DNA of 64,000 bases, taken from assembly GCA_029252555.1 (NCBI GenBank), contig JAQXBF010000003.1, positions 1 through 64,000 on the forward strand. The letters are read 5' to 3'. The stretch is from Porticoccaceae bacterium. Lineage in GTDB: Bacteria; Pseudomonadota; Gammaproteobacteria; Pseudomonadales; Porticoccaceae. Both the position numbers and the translations under genes were made by a program. The notes beneath the pieces are model-generated. The model was not told the DNA's origin. It searched no databases and saw nothing but the letters and a program-made list of their open reading frames with translations. Shown piece by piece: positions 56,276 to 64,000 of the stretch. Numbering within the stretch: position 1 is the first letter of the stretch; every line of letters starts with the position of its first letter.

Positions 56276-58090
56276 ATGCCGCAAAATGCTCTAGAGATTT
56301 TAAATAGCCTTTATGGCTACGATAGTTTCCGTGGTCATCAAGCTGAGATTATTGATCATGTCAGTACCGGCTATAATGCCCTGGTGTTGATGCCTACCGG
56401 CGGTGGTAAATCACTCTGCTACCAGATTCCCTCGCTGCTGCGCGACGGTGTAGGCATTATTATTTCGCCACTAATAGCCCTGATGCAGGATCAAGTCGAT
56501 GCCATGCAACAGCTTGGCGTTAAAGCAGCTTTTTTAAATTCCAGCCTCTCCCATAGTGAGCAACATATTATCGAGCAGCAGCTCTTGGCTGGGGAGTTGG
56601 ATCTACTCTATATAGCCCCTGAAAGGCTAATTCAATCCCACACACTGGATCTTTTGGAACGCTGCCAACTAGCCCTATTTGCGATTGATGAGGCTCACTG
56701 TGTGTCGCAGTGGGGCCATGATTTCCGTTCCGATTATTTGTCGCTGAGCCTGTTACACGAGCGTTTCCCCAGTATTCCCCGTGTCGCACTGACCGCAACC
56801 GCTGATGTGCGAACTCGGCAGGAGATTATTGAAAGGCTGTCCCTAAGTGATGCCAATTCCTATATCAGTGGTTTTGATCGGCCCAATATCCGCTATGCTA
56901 TCGCCAATAAAACCACTGCCAAAAAACAGCTGTTAGACTTTTTGAAACAGCGTAAAAATGAAGCCGGTATTGTCTACTGTCTGTCGCGAAAAAAGGTTGA
57001 TGATACCGCCGCCTCGTTAACCCAGCAGGGTTATACCGCACTGCCATACCATGCTGGGTTACCAGCTCAGCTGCGGCAGACACATCAGAGTCGTTTTCTT
57101 CGCGAAGATGGCGTGATTATTGTTGCCACTATTGCCTTTGGTATGGGTATCGACAAGCCGGATGTGCGCTTTGTCGCTCATCTGGATTTACCTAAAAGTA
57201 TTGAAGCGTACTATCAGGAAACCGGACGCGCAGGTCGTGATGGTCAGCCGGCAGATGCCTGGATGGTCTATGGCTTGCAGGATGTGGTGCGTTTGCAGCA
57301 GATGGCCCAGGGCTCCGATGGCTCCGAGCAATTTAAGCGCGCCGAGCGCCATAAATTGGATGCAATGTTAGGCCTCTGTGAGGTCACCAGCTGTCGCCGT
57401 AAGGTACTGCTAAATTACTTTGCCGATAATGCCCCTGAACAATGCGGTAACTGCGATAACTGCCAGATTCCACCGCAAACATGGGATGCCACTGAAGCAG
57501 CTCAAAAGCTGTTGTCCTCTGTCTACCGAACAGGTCAGCGCTTTGGTGCGGTGCATGTGATGGATGTGCTGCAGGGTAAGGAAACTGAAAAGGTGCTTCA
57601 GCATCACCACCATCAGCTGAGTACCTTTGGAATTGGCGCTGATATTCATGAAGCCCGCTGGCGCTCGGTGATTCGGCAGTTGGTTGTACGCGGTTTATTG
57701 CGTGTTGATATCGAGGGCTACAGTGCTTTACAGCTGACAGATATTTGTCGACCCGTCCTAAAGGGCGAGCAATCTCTATACTTACGTAAAGACGAAATCA
57801 AAGCGCCCAATGCTAAGAGGGCAGGTGCTAAGCGCGCCAAGAAAATTGATATACGCCCAGAAGATCAAGAACTTTGGGAAGAGTTGCGGGAGTGCCGAAA
57901 GTATCTGGCTGAAGAGAATAATGTGCCACCCTATGTTATTTTTCACGATGCGACTTTAAAAGAAATGATCGATGTCATGCCTATGTCAGCGTCGGAGTTT
58001 CTAACGATTGGCGGGGTGGGGGATAGCAAAATGGAAAAGTATGGCGCAGATTTTATTGAGATAGTTTGTCGTTATGCAGAGACCAGTTAG
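56276..58090 (+). CDS. recQ: ATP-dependent DNA helicase RecQ
   Basis: A 3'-5' helicase of recombination and repair. Walker [21 protein letters not shown] box [15 protein letters not shown], motif [15 protein letters not shown], the zinc-binding [24 protein letters not shown] region, a winged-helix RQC domain and a C-terminal HRDC domain are all present. ATG 56276 gives 604 residues, close to E. coli (609). A longer frame starts inside the preceding gene and would add about 47 unrelated residues. Confidence 0.95.
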   Translation: MPQNALEILNSLYGYDSFRGHQAEIIDHVSTGYNALVLMPTGGGKSLCYQIPSLLRDGVGIIISPLIALMQDQVDAMQQLGVKAAFLNSSLSHSEQHIIEQQLLAGELDLLYIAPERLIQSHTLDLLERCQLALFAIDEAHCVSQWGHDFRSDYLSLSLLHERFPSIPRVALTATADVRTRQEIIERLSLSDANSYISGFDRPNIRYAIANKTTAKKQLLDFLKQRKNEAGIVYCLSRKKVDDTAASLTQQGYTALPYHAGLPAQLRQTHQSRFLREDGVIIVATIAFGMGIDKPDVRFVAHLDLPKSIEAYYQETGRAGRDGQPADAWMVYGLQDVVRLQQMAQGSDGSEQFKRAERHKLDAMLGLCEVTSCRRKVLLNYFADNAPEQCGNCDNCQIPPQTWDATEAAQKLLSSVYRTGQRFGAVHVMDVLQGKETEKVLQHHHHQLSTFGIGADIHEARWRSVIRQLVVRGLLRVDIEGYSALQLTDICRPVLKGEQSLYLRKDEIKAPNAKRAGAKRAKKIDIRPEDQELWEELRECRKYLAEENNVPPYVIFHDATLKEMIDVMPMSASEFLTIGGVGDSKMEKYGADFIEIVCRYAETS

Positions 58091-58201
58091 CATCAGACTA
58101 ATTTTGCAATACTAAAGAAAGCGGTCTATTCTAAAGACTTGTAAGTGGCACCTGTTAAAAGGTACTGTAAGTAGTACTTAATGGTTCTGGAGGCTTATAT
58201 T

Positions 58202-58438
58202 ATGAGCACTAAATTTTCACAAGATGTTATCTCTCTATCCGACCTTAAAATCAATCCCGGTAAAGTTGTCAATCACGCCAAAGATTCCGGTCGCCCGGTT
58301 CTTTTAACCAGCCGGGGCCGCGGAGTAGCTGTGGTTCAGGGTCTTGAAGAGTATGAAAGAAATGGAGAAGAGTTGGCTTTCGTTAAAGCCATTGCGCAAG
58401 GATTGATGGATATTGAAGAGGGTAAAACCTTCAGTTAA
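58202..58438 (+). CDS. Antitoxin of the Phd/YefM type
   Basis: A 78-residue protein with the Phd/YefM fold: FSQDVISLSDLKINPGKVVNHA followed by RPVLLTSRGRGVAVVQGLEEYE. These antitoxins bind their promoter and neutralise a RelE/ParE-type toxin. The toxin frame starts about 35 bases downstream and is broken. GGAGG, 11 bases before ATG 58202, is a ribosome site. If the toxin is dead, this gene may persist as a repressor or as protection against related toxins. Confidence 0.85.
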   Translation: MSTKFSQDVISLSDLKINPGKVVNHAKDSGRPVLLTSRGRGVAVVQGLEEYERNGEELAFVKAIAQGLMDIEEGKTFS

Positions 58439-58472
58439 AGTGAGGCTAACAAGAGCTTGGGCATCTAAGCTG

Positions 58473-58789
58473 GTGGACATCTCATTTTCTAAATCTGCAC
58501 TCAGTGATCTTGAAGAGATCAAGGCTTACTATTTAAAGCTAGATATTCTGGCGATTGGGGCCGATTTGGTTATCTCGATTGTTGAGCATACTGAGACATT
58601 GGTTGATTACCCAGAGATAGGCAGGGTTGTTCCAGAATTTACGAGAATCATATCCGCGAACTTATCGACCCTCCATACCGAATAGTTTATCTCCGTGGTT
58701 TAGGCTCGTTGCAATTAATTCGAATATGGCGAAGTGAAAGATTACTTGAGATCAATCAGGTTAATGAACCTTCAAACCTTTATGAATAA
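58473..58789 (+). pseudogene. ParE/RelE-type toxin interrupted by a frameshift
   Basis: The first part reads VDISFSKSALSDLEEIKAYYL up to GRVVPEFT in one frame (from GTG 58473). It then runs to a stop at 58680s as unrelated sequence. The family-like continuation NHIRELIDPPYRIVYLRGLGS and the tail EINQVNEPSNLYE appear in the next frame from 58646 to the TAA at 58787-58789. Loss of one base near 58640-58646 explains it: restoring one base would give PEFNENHIRELI, as in intact relatives. It is a pseudogene unless the frameshift is a sequencing error or programmed. Confidence 0.8.
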
Positions 58790-58836
58790 TTTTTCATTCT
58801 AAGCGCAGCGAACAATATCCAGATATCTCGCTCTAT

Positions 58837-61800
58837 TCATTCTGCCAGATTAAATAGCTGAGTATTCCCCCCTCTTGCCACCAGATTTTCTGTTCTGGTA
58901 CGCTCACTTAAAAACCATAGCAACCAGTGGTAGCTATAAGCTTCATTATTTTCTGGCCATTCAATCAGTGGAATTATGCTGCCGCTTCTTTGGGCTATTA
59001 GTTGTCGCAGTGCTGAGCTATCTGTATTGCGACTATTGGCGATTATTCCCTCGACACTATTGTTTTGTAAAAGATCTGTCAGGCTTTCCCATGGTTCTAT
59101 TTGCAGTAACCTGTTCATCAGTCCCGCCTGCTGATAACGCTCGGTAATGCTATTTAGTCCATTGATATGTGATTTGTAGGCGACCACTATCAGCGGACAA
59201 CCACAGAGTAGGGCGCAGGCAATTTGCTTTTCTGCACCAGTCAATAAATCGCTTTCCATGACGGCCAATACCATTAGTCCGCGACCAAATACCAAGAGTT
59301 GATTATCTTCACCGGTTGGCCCGGGCAATTGAATCGGGTTGGCTAGCTTTCCTCTGGCAAGCACATCAATCACTGGCATAAATTCAGGGTTACATTGGCC
59401 AATAATTGATAGTCGACTATCGATAGAAGTAGATTGCCATTTAGCCATAGCTTTCATAGCGTTATTAACAATATCTGCATTGGCTGATCTGGTATTTTCC
59501 AAATTAATTAAAAACTCTTGTTTATATTCAGTTGAATTATTTTTGGCGGAGAAACGCAGCAGATAGTTTGGCCCACCAGCTTTAGGCCCGGTGCCAGATA
59601 AACCCCTACCACCAAATGGATTCACACCCACAACAGCGCCCACCATATTGCGGTTGATATAGGTATTTCCAGCAATGGTGTTGCGGAATACAGTGTCAGC
59701 AAAGGCTTCAATACGGCTATGTATGCCAAGAGTTAGGCCGTAGCCGGTGCTATTAATCTGCTTTATTACAGAGCCTAGCTGATCCGATGAATAGCGAATC
59801 ACATGAAGTATGGGCCCAAACACTTCTTCCGTAAGCAGGTCGAGTGAATCGATCTCAAACACATGGGGCGCTATATAACTGCCATTGGTGCAGTGTTCAT
59901 CCAGCTCCACTTTGGCTACAAAACTCGCCTCTTTATTCATCCGATCTATATGTGCCTGCAGTTCTGCTTGGGCACCACCATCAATCACTGGGCCAAGGTC
60001 ACTGGCAAGTAATCTGGGGTCACCAGCGGTCATTGATGCCATAGCACCTGTGAGCATTTGCAAGGTCTTATCGGCGATATCTGATTGAATAAATAATACC
60101 CGCAGTGCCGAGCATCGCTGACCTGCACTTTGGAATGCGGATGAGATAACATCATCGACCACTTGCTCTGGCAGGGCGGTGGAGTCCACTACCATGCAGT
60201 TTTGGCCGCCGGTTTCGGCAATAAAAGGTATTGGCCCGCCGGGGCGTGCGGCGAGCTGTTGGTTGATGTTTTGGGCGGTGTCGGTTGAGCCGGTGAAGGC
60301 GATGCCGGCAACGCGGCTGTCGCTAACTAATAGTTTGCCTATTTGCGAGCCGCTGCCAAGCAGCAGTTGCAAGGCCGAGCCTGGTACGCCTGCTTTATGA
60401 AACAACCTAATGGCGCAAGCGGCGATTGCCGGTGTCTGTGCCGCTGGTTTGGCGATTACACTATTGCCTGCAGCCAGTGCTGCTGCGATTTGGCCAACAA
60501 AGATTGCCAGTGGGAAGTTCCAGGGGCTAATACAAAGGAAAACGCCATGGCCTTGTAGGCCCTGTGCGGGTAATGAACGAGCTTGCAGTGCGTAGTATCT
60601 GCAGAAGTCCACGGCTTCGCGTACTTCTGAAACGCCGTCTGCTAATGTTCTCCCTGCTTCTATGGCAACCACGCCCATCAACTGACCGCAGTCTCTCTCC
60701 ATCAGGTTCGCTACTTTATTGAGAATATCGGCTCGGGCTTCATGGCCTGATTTATTCCATGCAGGCTGCGCGGCATGGGCAGATTTCAATGCCGCTAATA
60801 TAGTAGTCTCATTTGCTTTTGAGTAATGGCCAATTAACTGATCTTGATTGGCTGGATTATAAGCTGGCAGCAATTCGCCTTCGCTATCTTGGCCATCAAT
60901 AATAGGGTGGGAGAGCAGCGCTGGGATTTGATTTATGGTGCACAATAAGGCCTCTGTCTCCAGTGGTGAATCGAGATCTATCCCCACTGCATTTTTGCGC
61001 TCCTCACCAACTACGGTAAACATCTCATCTGGAATGGCGATCATTTTATGCTGGTAGGGGAATGATCGAGTGACCTGTTCTCTGGTATCTTCGAGCAACT
61101 CTTCTACGGGGGTTTGATGATCTAAAAAGCGATTGACGAAGGAGCTGTTGGCGCCGTTTTCTAAAAGTCGGCGAACTAAATAGGGCAACAAATCCTTGTG
61201 GTTGCCAATGGGTGCATAGACCCGCACGGCTATGGGTCTTTTTTGTTTTTTTAATTGTGCGTATAAAATATGTCCCATGCCATGCAGGCGCTGAAATTCA
61301 AACTCGCGCTCACCGGCCAGCTCTAAAATCATGGTGGCGGTGTAGGCATTATGGGTCGCAAACTGCGCGTAAATATGCTCTTGCGCATCGAGCAGAATGC
61401 CGGCGCAATGTTGGTAGCAAAGATCGGTATTAGCCTTGCGGGTAAATACGGGGTAGCTTTCCAGCCCCAGTTCTTGCGCATGTTTAATCTCGGCATCCCA
61501 GTAGGCGCCTTTTACCAATCTCACCATAAACCGGCGACTGGTTTCACGGGCTAGGCCGATCAGCCATTTGGCGGTATCTGGTGCGCGTTTTTGGTAGGCC
61601 TGTAATACAAAGCCAAGGCCTTGCCAGTCATTGAGATCTGGGTCTTTGGCCAGTGCTTCGAAGATATCTAATGAGATATCCAAGCGGTAGGCTTCTTCAG
61701 CATCAATGGATAGGCCGATATTATAGTTTTTGGCCAGCAGGCAAAGCTGTTTAATGCGCGGTAATAATTCTGTTATCACCGCGTTGTGCTGAGCAAAGTA

Positions 61801-62574
61801 ATAGCGGGGATGTATGGCGCTGAGTTTTACTGAAATGCCATTGGCCTTATAGACGGTCTCGTTAGCGCTATAGACTGAGTCGCCTAACGCATACTTACCA
61901 ATTTCATCAATCGCCAAGCTATAGGCTTTTAAATATTGGGCAGCATCCTCTTCCGTTCTAGCACCTTCACCCAGCATATCAAAAGAGAATCTGGTCTCTG
62001 CATCATTGTGTTTTGCGCCGCGTTTAAGCCCCTCATCAATAGTGCGGCCCAACACATATTGACCACCCATTATTTTCATTGCCTGCATCACTGCAGCGCG
62101 GATAACCGGCTCGCCCATTGTGGCGGTTAGGCGTCGCATCCAGTGGTCGGTGTCTTGGGTAATTTCTTTATCCAGACTGACCAGCTGGCCGGTGAGCATC
62201 AGCCCCCAGGTGGAGGCATTTACAAACAGAGAATCAGATTTTCCGCGGTGGGTATTCCAATTGCCGCCCTGAATTTTTTCGGCGATCAGGCGGTCTGCGG
62301 TCACGACATCTGGTACTCGTAGCAGTGCTTCAGCTAGGCACATCAGGGCAACGCCTTCTGCATTGGATAGTCCAAATTCAAGCAGAAATGCATCCAGAGT
62401 ACCGCTGCTGTTTTTGTCGGCTCGACAGTGGGTTACCAGTTGGCGTGAACCCTGAAGAATTTTTTCTCGGGCTTTGCTGGAGAGCGGGTTGCCATGTAGC
62501 AACTGGGTCACTGCCTGATGCTCATCTTGGTGGCTGTTGTGGCGGATTTTATGGCGACGTTCTGCTTGATTCAT
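58837..62574 (-). CDS. putA: Bifunctional proline dehydrogenase / P5C dehydrogenase
   Basis: Oxidises proline to glutamate in two steps. The N-terminal half is the FAD-dependent proline dehydrogenase barrel (GLSIDAEEAYRLDISLDIFE, VRLVKGAYWDAEIKHAQELG). The second half is the aldehyde dehydrogenase, with catalytic Cys in SAGQRCSALRVL, Glu in FIAETGGQN and the NAD site ISPWNFPLAIFVGQIAAAL. At 1245 residues it is shorter than E. coli PutA (1320), and the N-terminal ribbon-helix-helix repressor domain is absent. Regulation by the divergent Lrp-family protein is therefore likely. Confidence 0.95.
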   Translation of the reverse strand: MNQAERRHKIRHNSHQDEHQAVTQLLHGNPLSSKAREKILQGSRQLVTHCRADKNSSGTLDAFLLEFGLSNAEGVALMCLAEALLRVPDVVTADRLIAEKIQGGNWNTHRGKSDSLFVNASTWGLMLTGQLVSLDKEITQDTDHWMRRLTATMGEPVIRAAVMQAMKIMGGQYVLGRTIDEGLKRGAKHNDAETRFSFDMLGEGARTEEDAAQYLKAYSLAIDEIGKYALGDSVYSANETVYKANGISVKLSAIHPRYYFAQHNAVITELLPRIKQLCLLAKNYNIGLSIDAEEAYRLDISLDIFEALAKDPDLNDWQGLGFVLQAYQKRAPDTAKWLIGLARETSRRFMVRLVKGAYWDAEIKHAQELGLESYPVFTRKANTDLCYQHCAGILLDAQEHIYAQFATHNAYTATMILELAGEREFEFQRLHGMGHILYAQLKKQKRPIAVRVYAPIGNHKDLLPYLVRRLLENGANSSFVNRFLDHQTPVEELLEDTREQVTRSFPYQHKMIAIPDEMFTVVGEERKNAVGIDLDSPLETEALLCTINQIPALLSHPIIDGQDSEGELLPAYNPANQDQLIGHYSKANETTILAALKSAHAAQPAWNKSGHEARADILNKVANLMERDCGQLMGVVAIEAGRTLADGVSEVREAVDFCRYYALQARSLPAQGLQGHGVFLCISPWNFPLAIFVGQIAAALAAGNSVIAKPAAQTPAIAACAIRLFHKAGVPGSALQLLLGSGSQIGKLLVSDSRVAGIAFTGSTDTAQNINQQLAARPGGPIPFIAETGGQNCMVVDSTALPEQVVDDVISSAFQSAGQRCSALRVLFIQSDIADKTLQMLTGAMASMTAGDPRLLASDLGPVIDGGAQAELQAHIDRMNKEASFVAKVELDEHCTNGSYIAPHVFEIDSLDLLTEEVFGPILHVIRYSSDQLGSVIKQINSTGYGLTLGIHSRIEAFADTVFRNTIAGNTYINRNMVGAVVGVNPFGGRGLSGTGPKAGGPNYLLRFSAKNNSTEYKQEFLINLENTRSANADIVNNAMKAMAKWQSTSIDSRLSIIGQCNPEFMPVIDVLARGKLANPIQLPGPTGEDNQLLVFGRGLMVLAVMESDLLTGAEKQIACALLCGCPLIVVAYKSHINGLNSITERYQQAGLMNRLLQIEPWESLTDLLQNNSVEGIIANSRNTDSSALRQLIAQRSGSIIPLIEWPENNEAYSYHWLLWFLSERTRTENLVARGGNTQLFNLAE

Positions 62575-62732
62575 GGCTGTGGCCTAAAATATTGTAATAA
62601 ATAATATGTGGTATTATCGATAGTTTATTGCCATATATGTCTCCATAAATACGATAATGGCAGTTTTAAGTTCTGCTAAAATAGAATTAATGGAGTATTA
62701 TGCTTTTATAGAATTGTAGAATGTAGCTGTAT

Positions 62733-62796
62733 TGGAGAGTACTTATGCTGGAGAGTACTTATGTTGGAGAGTAGTTACTGTTGGAGAGCACCAATG
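62733..62796 (+). repeat. Four tandem ribosome-site/start units before the Lrp-family gene
   Basis: GGAGAG occurs at 62734, 62750, 62766 and 62783 (steps of 16, 16 and 17 bases). An ATG lies 11 bases after the first, second and fourth (62745, 62761, 62794); the third unit has CTG. The 62761 and 62794 starts are in frame with the regulator. The 62745 start opens a nine-codon mini-frame ending at TAG 62772-62774. Confidence 0.85.
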
Positions 62797-63270
62797 AAAA
62801 CATTAAATGACTTAGATCTAACTGATCGTAAAATCTTAAGGGTGTTACAAAAAGAAGGGCGTATCGCCAATGTAGATTTGGCCAGAACGGTCAACTTAAC
62901 ACCCACGCCCTGTTTGGAGCGTGTGAAGCGGCTTGAGAACGAGGGTTTTATTACCGGCTATGTGGCTTTGCTAAACCCTGTGAAGGCTAATGCTGCGCTC
63001 TGTGCCTATATTGAGGTGCAGTTAGATAGCACCACTACCGAGGCAATAAGGCGTTTTAATCAAGAGATGTTGTCGCTAGAAGAGGTACAGGAATGTCAGA
63101 TGGTAGCCGGTGGTTTTGATTACTTAATCAAGATCAGGGTGGCAGATATGCTTCATTATCAGCGGTTTTTGGGTGGCAGGCTATCGGCTATTGAGGGCAT
63201 TAGCCAGACGCATACTTATGTGGTGATTGAGGATGTTAAGTCAGAGACTGCGATTCAAATAGCACCTTAA
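62794..63270 (+). CDS. Lrp/AsnC-family transcriptional regulator
   Basis: A 158-residue feast/famine regulator. The N-terminal helix-turn-helix is LTDRKILRVLQKEGRIANVDLARTVNLTPTPCLERVKRLE, with a C-terminal RAM ligand domain (VQECQMVAGGFDYLIKIRVAD). It is divergent from putA and convergent with an alanine racemase gene. That points to control of proline (PutR-like) or alanine (DadR-like) catabolism. ATG 62794 has GGAG eight bases upstream and matches the family N-terminus. An in-frame ATG at 62761 would add 11 residues. Confidence 0.92.
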   Translation: MKTLNDLDLTDRKILRVLQKEGRIANVDLARTVNLTPTPCLERVKRLENEGFITGYVALLNPVKANAALCAYIEVQLDSTTTEAIRRFNQEMLSLEEVQECQMVAGGFDYLIKIRVADMLHYQRFLGGRLSAIEGISQTHTYVVIEDVKSETAIQIAP

Positions 63271-63287
63271 ATCATCTAGCAAAGGGG

Positions 63288-64000
63288 CTAGATATAGACT
63301 CTTGGCACACGATCCGGCATTCGGGTCAGCAGCTCATAGCCAATGGTGCCGCAGGTGACGGCAACCTCATTAACCGGTAGTGCAGGGCCCCAGAGAATGG
63401 CCTTGTCGCCAATCTTTGCCTTAATATCTGTAACATCCACCGAAATCATATCCATAGAGACACGGCCTACCAGTGGGCATTTAACACCATTGATTAATAT
63501 TGGCGTGCCATTGGGGGCATGGCGGGGATAACCGTCGCCATAACCCACTGCGATGGTCGCAATATGCGATTGGCGCGGGGCTGTCCAAGTCGCTCCGTAG
63601 CCCACAGATTCCCCGGCATCAATCTCACGTACAGAGATTATCGCAGACTCAAAAGACATTACCGGCTGCAGTTGATTGGCATTTTCTTGGGGTTCTGAAA
63701 AGGGCGAGTTGCCATAGAGCATATAGCCTGGTCTTTGCCAGTCGCGCTGAGTTTGGGGCCAGGCCAAAATAGCGGCCGAGTTGGCTAGGCTGGCCAGCGG
63801 CAGCTCACTGTTAATATCTGTTGGTAGGTTCAGGTCAAAAATTTGTATCTGTTTGTTGGTCGCGTCATTATTTAAATCGTCTGCGCAAGCAAAGTGTGAG
63901 CTAACGACAATTTCATCATGGACATTGCGGCTGTTTTTTAATGCTCTATAGGCAGGTTCTAACTCGCTGGGCTGAAAGCCAAGCCGGTGCATACCAGTAT
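63288..64000 (-). CDS. alr: Alanine racemase, C-terminal part
   Basis: A PLP enzyme interconverting L- and D-alanine for peptidoglycan or for alanine catabolism. The frame runs open to the window end, so the N-terminal PLP-lysine region is outside. Visible parts: the barrel segment TGMHRLGFQPSEL, the substrate-contact VGYGATWTAPRQSHIATIAVGYGDGYPR with the catalytic Tyr, and the C-terminal beta domain PLVGRVSMDMISVDVTD. It ends 17 bases from the convergent Lrp-family gene. Whether it is the anabolic (alr) or catabolic (dadX) type cannot be decided. Confidence 0.93.
   Translation of the reverse strand, partial: TGMHRLGFQPSELEPAYRALKNSRNVHDEIVVSSHFACADDLNNDATNKQIQIFDLNLPTDINSELPLASLANSAAILAWPQTQRDWQRPGYMLYGNSPFSEPQENANQLQPVMSFESAIISVREIDAGESVGYGATWTAPRQSHIATIAVGYGDGYPRHAPNGTPILINGVKCPLVGRVSMDMISVDVTDIKAKIGDKAILWGPALPVNEVAVTCGTIGYELLTRMPDRVPRVYI

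Overview
The window reads as chromosome of a Gram-negative gammaproteobacterium with roughly even base composition. Evidence: the order leuC-leuD-leuB-asd-fimV-truA-trpF-accD-folC-(SPOR)-cvpA-purF-metZ, which is the arrangement known from Pseudomonas; ffs-dnaX-ybaB-recR; rnd-ycgL-ycgN; an MlaA homologue; and TonB-dependent uptake. A marine Cellvibrionales/SAR92-like relative is my inference only. No rRNA, tRNA, CRISPR array, insertion sequence or prophage was found.

Layout. 1-7.5 kb: 3' part of dnaQ, hrpA, an amber-interrupted small reading frame, an MlaA-family protein, and a PP2C phosphatase/STAS antagonist pair. 8-24.4 kb: a LysR regulator divergent from leuCDB, then asd, fimV, truA, trpF, accD, folC, a SPOR protein, cvpA, purF, metZ and msrA. 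This is ordinary core metabolism and envelope biology.

24.5-36.4 kb is an A+T-richer accessory block. It holds a secreted SGNH hydrolase; a compact three-gene sensory operon on the minus strand (OmpR-type regulator, TorS-like hybrid kinase, periplasmic binding protein); and, divergent from it, a TonB-dependent receptor followed by two secreted gamma-glutamyltransferase-family proteins. A very small SEC-C zinc protein closes the block. The neighbouring 36.7-41.8 kb operon encodes an oligopeptide ABC transporter with fused ATPases. Together these could form a pathway that senses, imports, trims and takes up gamma-glutamyl peptides. This is the best candidate in the window for an undescribed system. 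The first transferase lacks the residues that normally hold the gamma-glutamyl carboxylate, so its real substrate may differ.

42-49 kb: 4.5S RNA, dnaX with an E. coli-like programmed -1 frameshift signal, ybaB, recR, rnd, ycgL, ycgN, a small membrane protein and a CrtI-like FAD oxidoreductase. 49-50.7 kb: a minus-strand ECF sigma operon with two unknown membrane proteins. 51.3-58.1 kb: MoxR ATPase plus VWA protein, a fatty acyl-CoA ligase, ubiX, a PNPOx-like flavoprotein and recQ. 58.2-64 kb: a toxin-antitoxin pair whose toxin is frameshifted, putA, an Lrp-family regulator preceded by a tandem repeat of ribosome-binding/start sites, and the 3' part of an alanine racemase gene.
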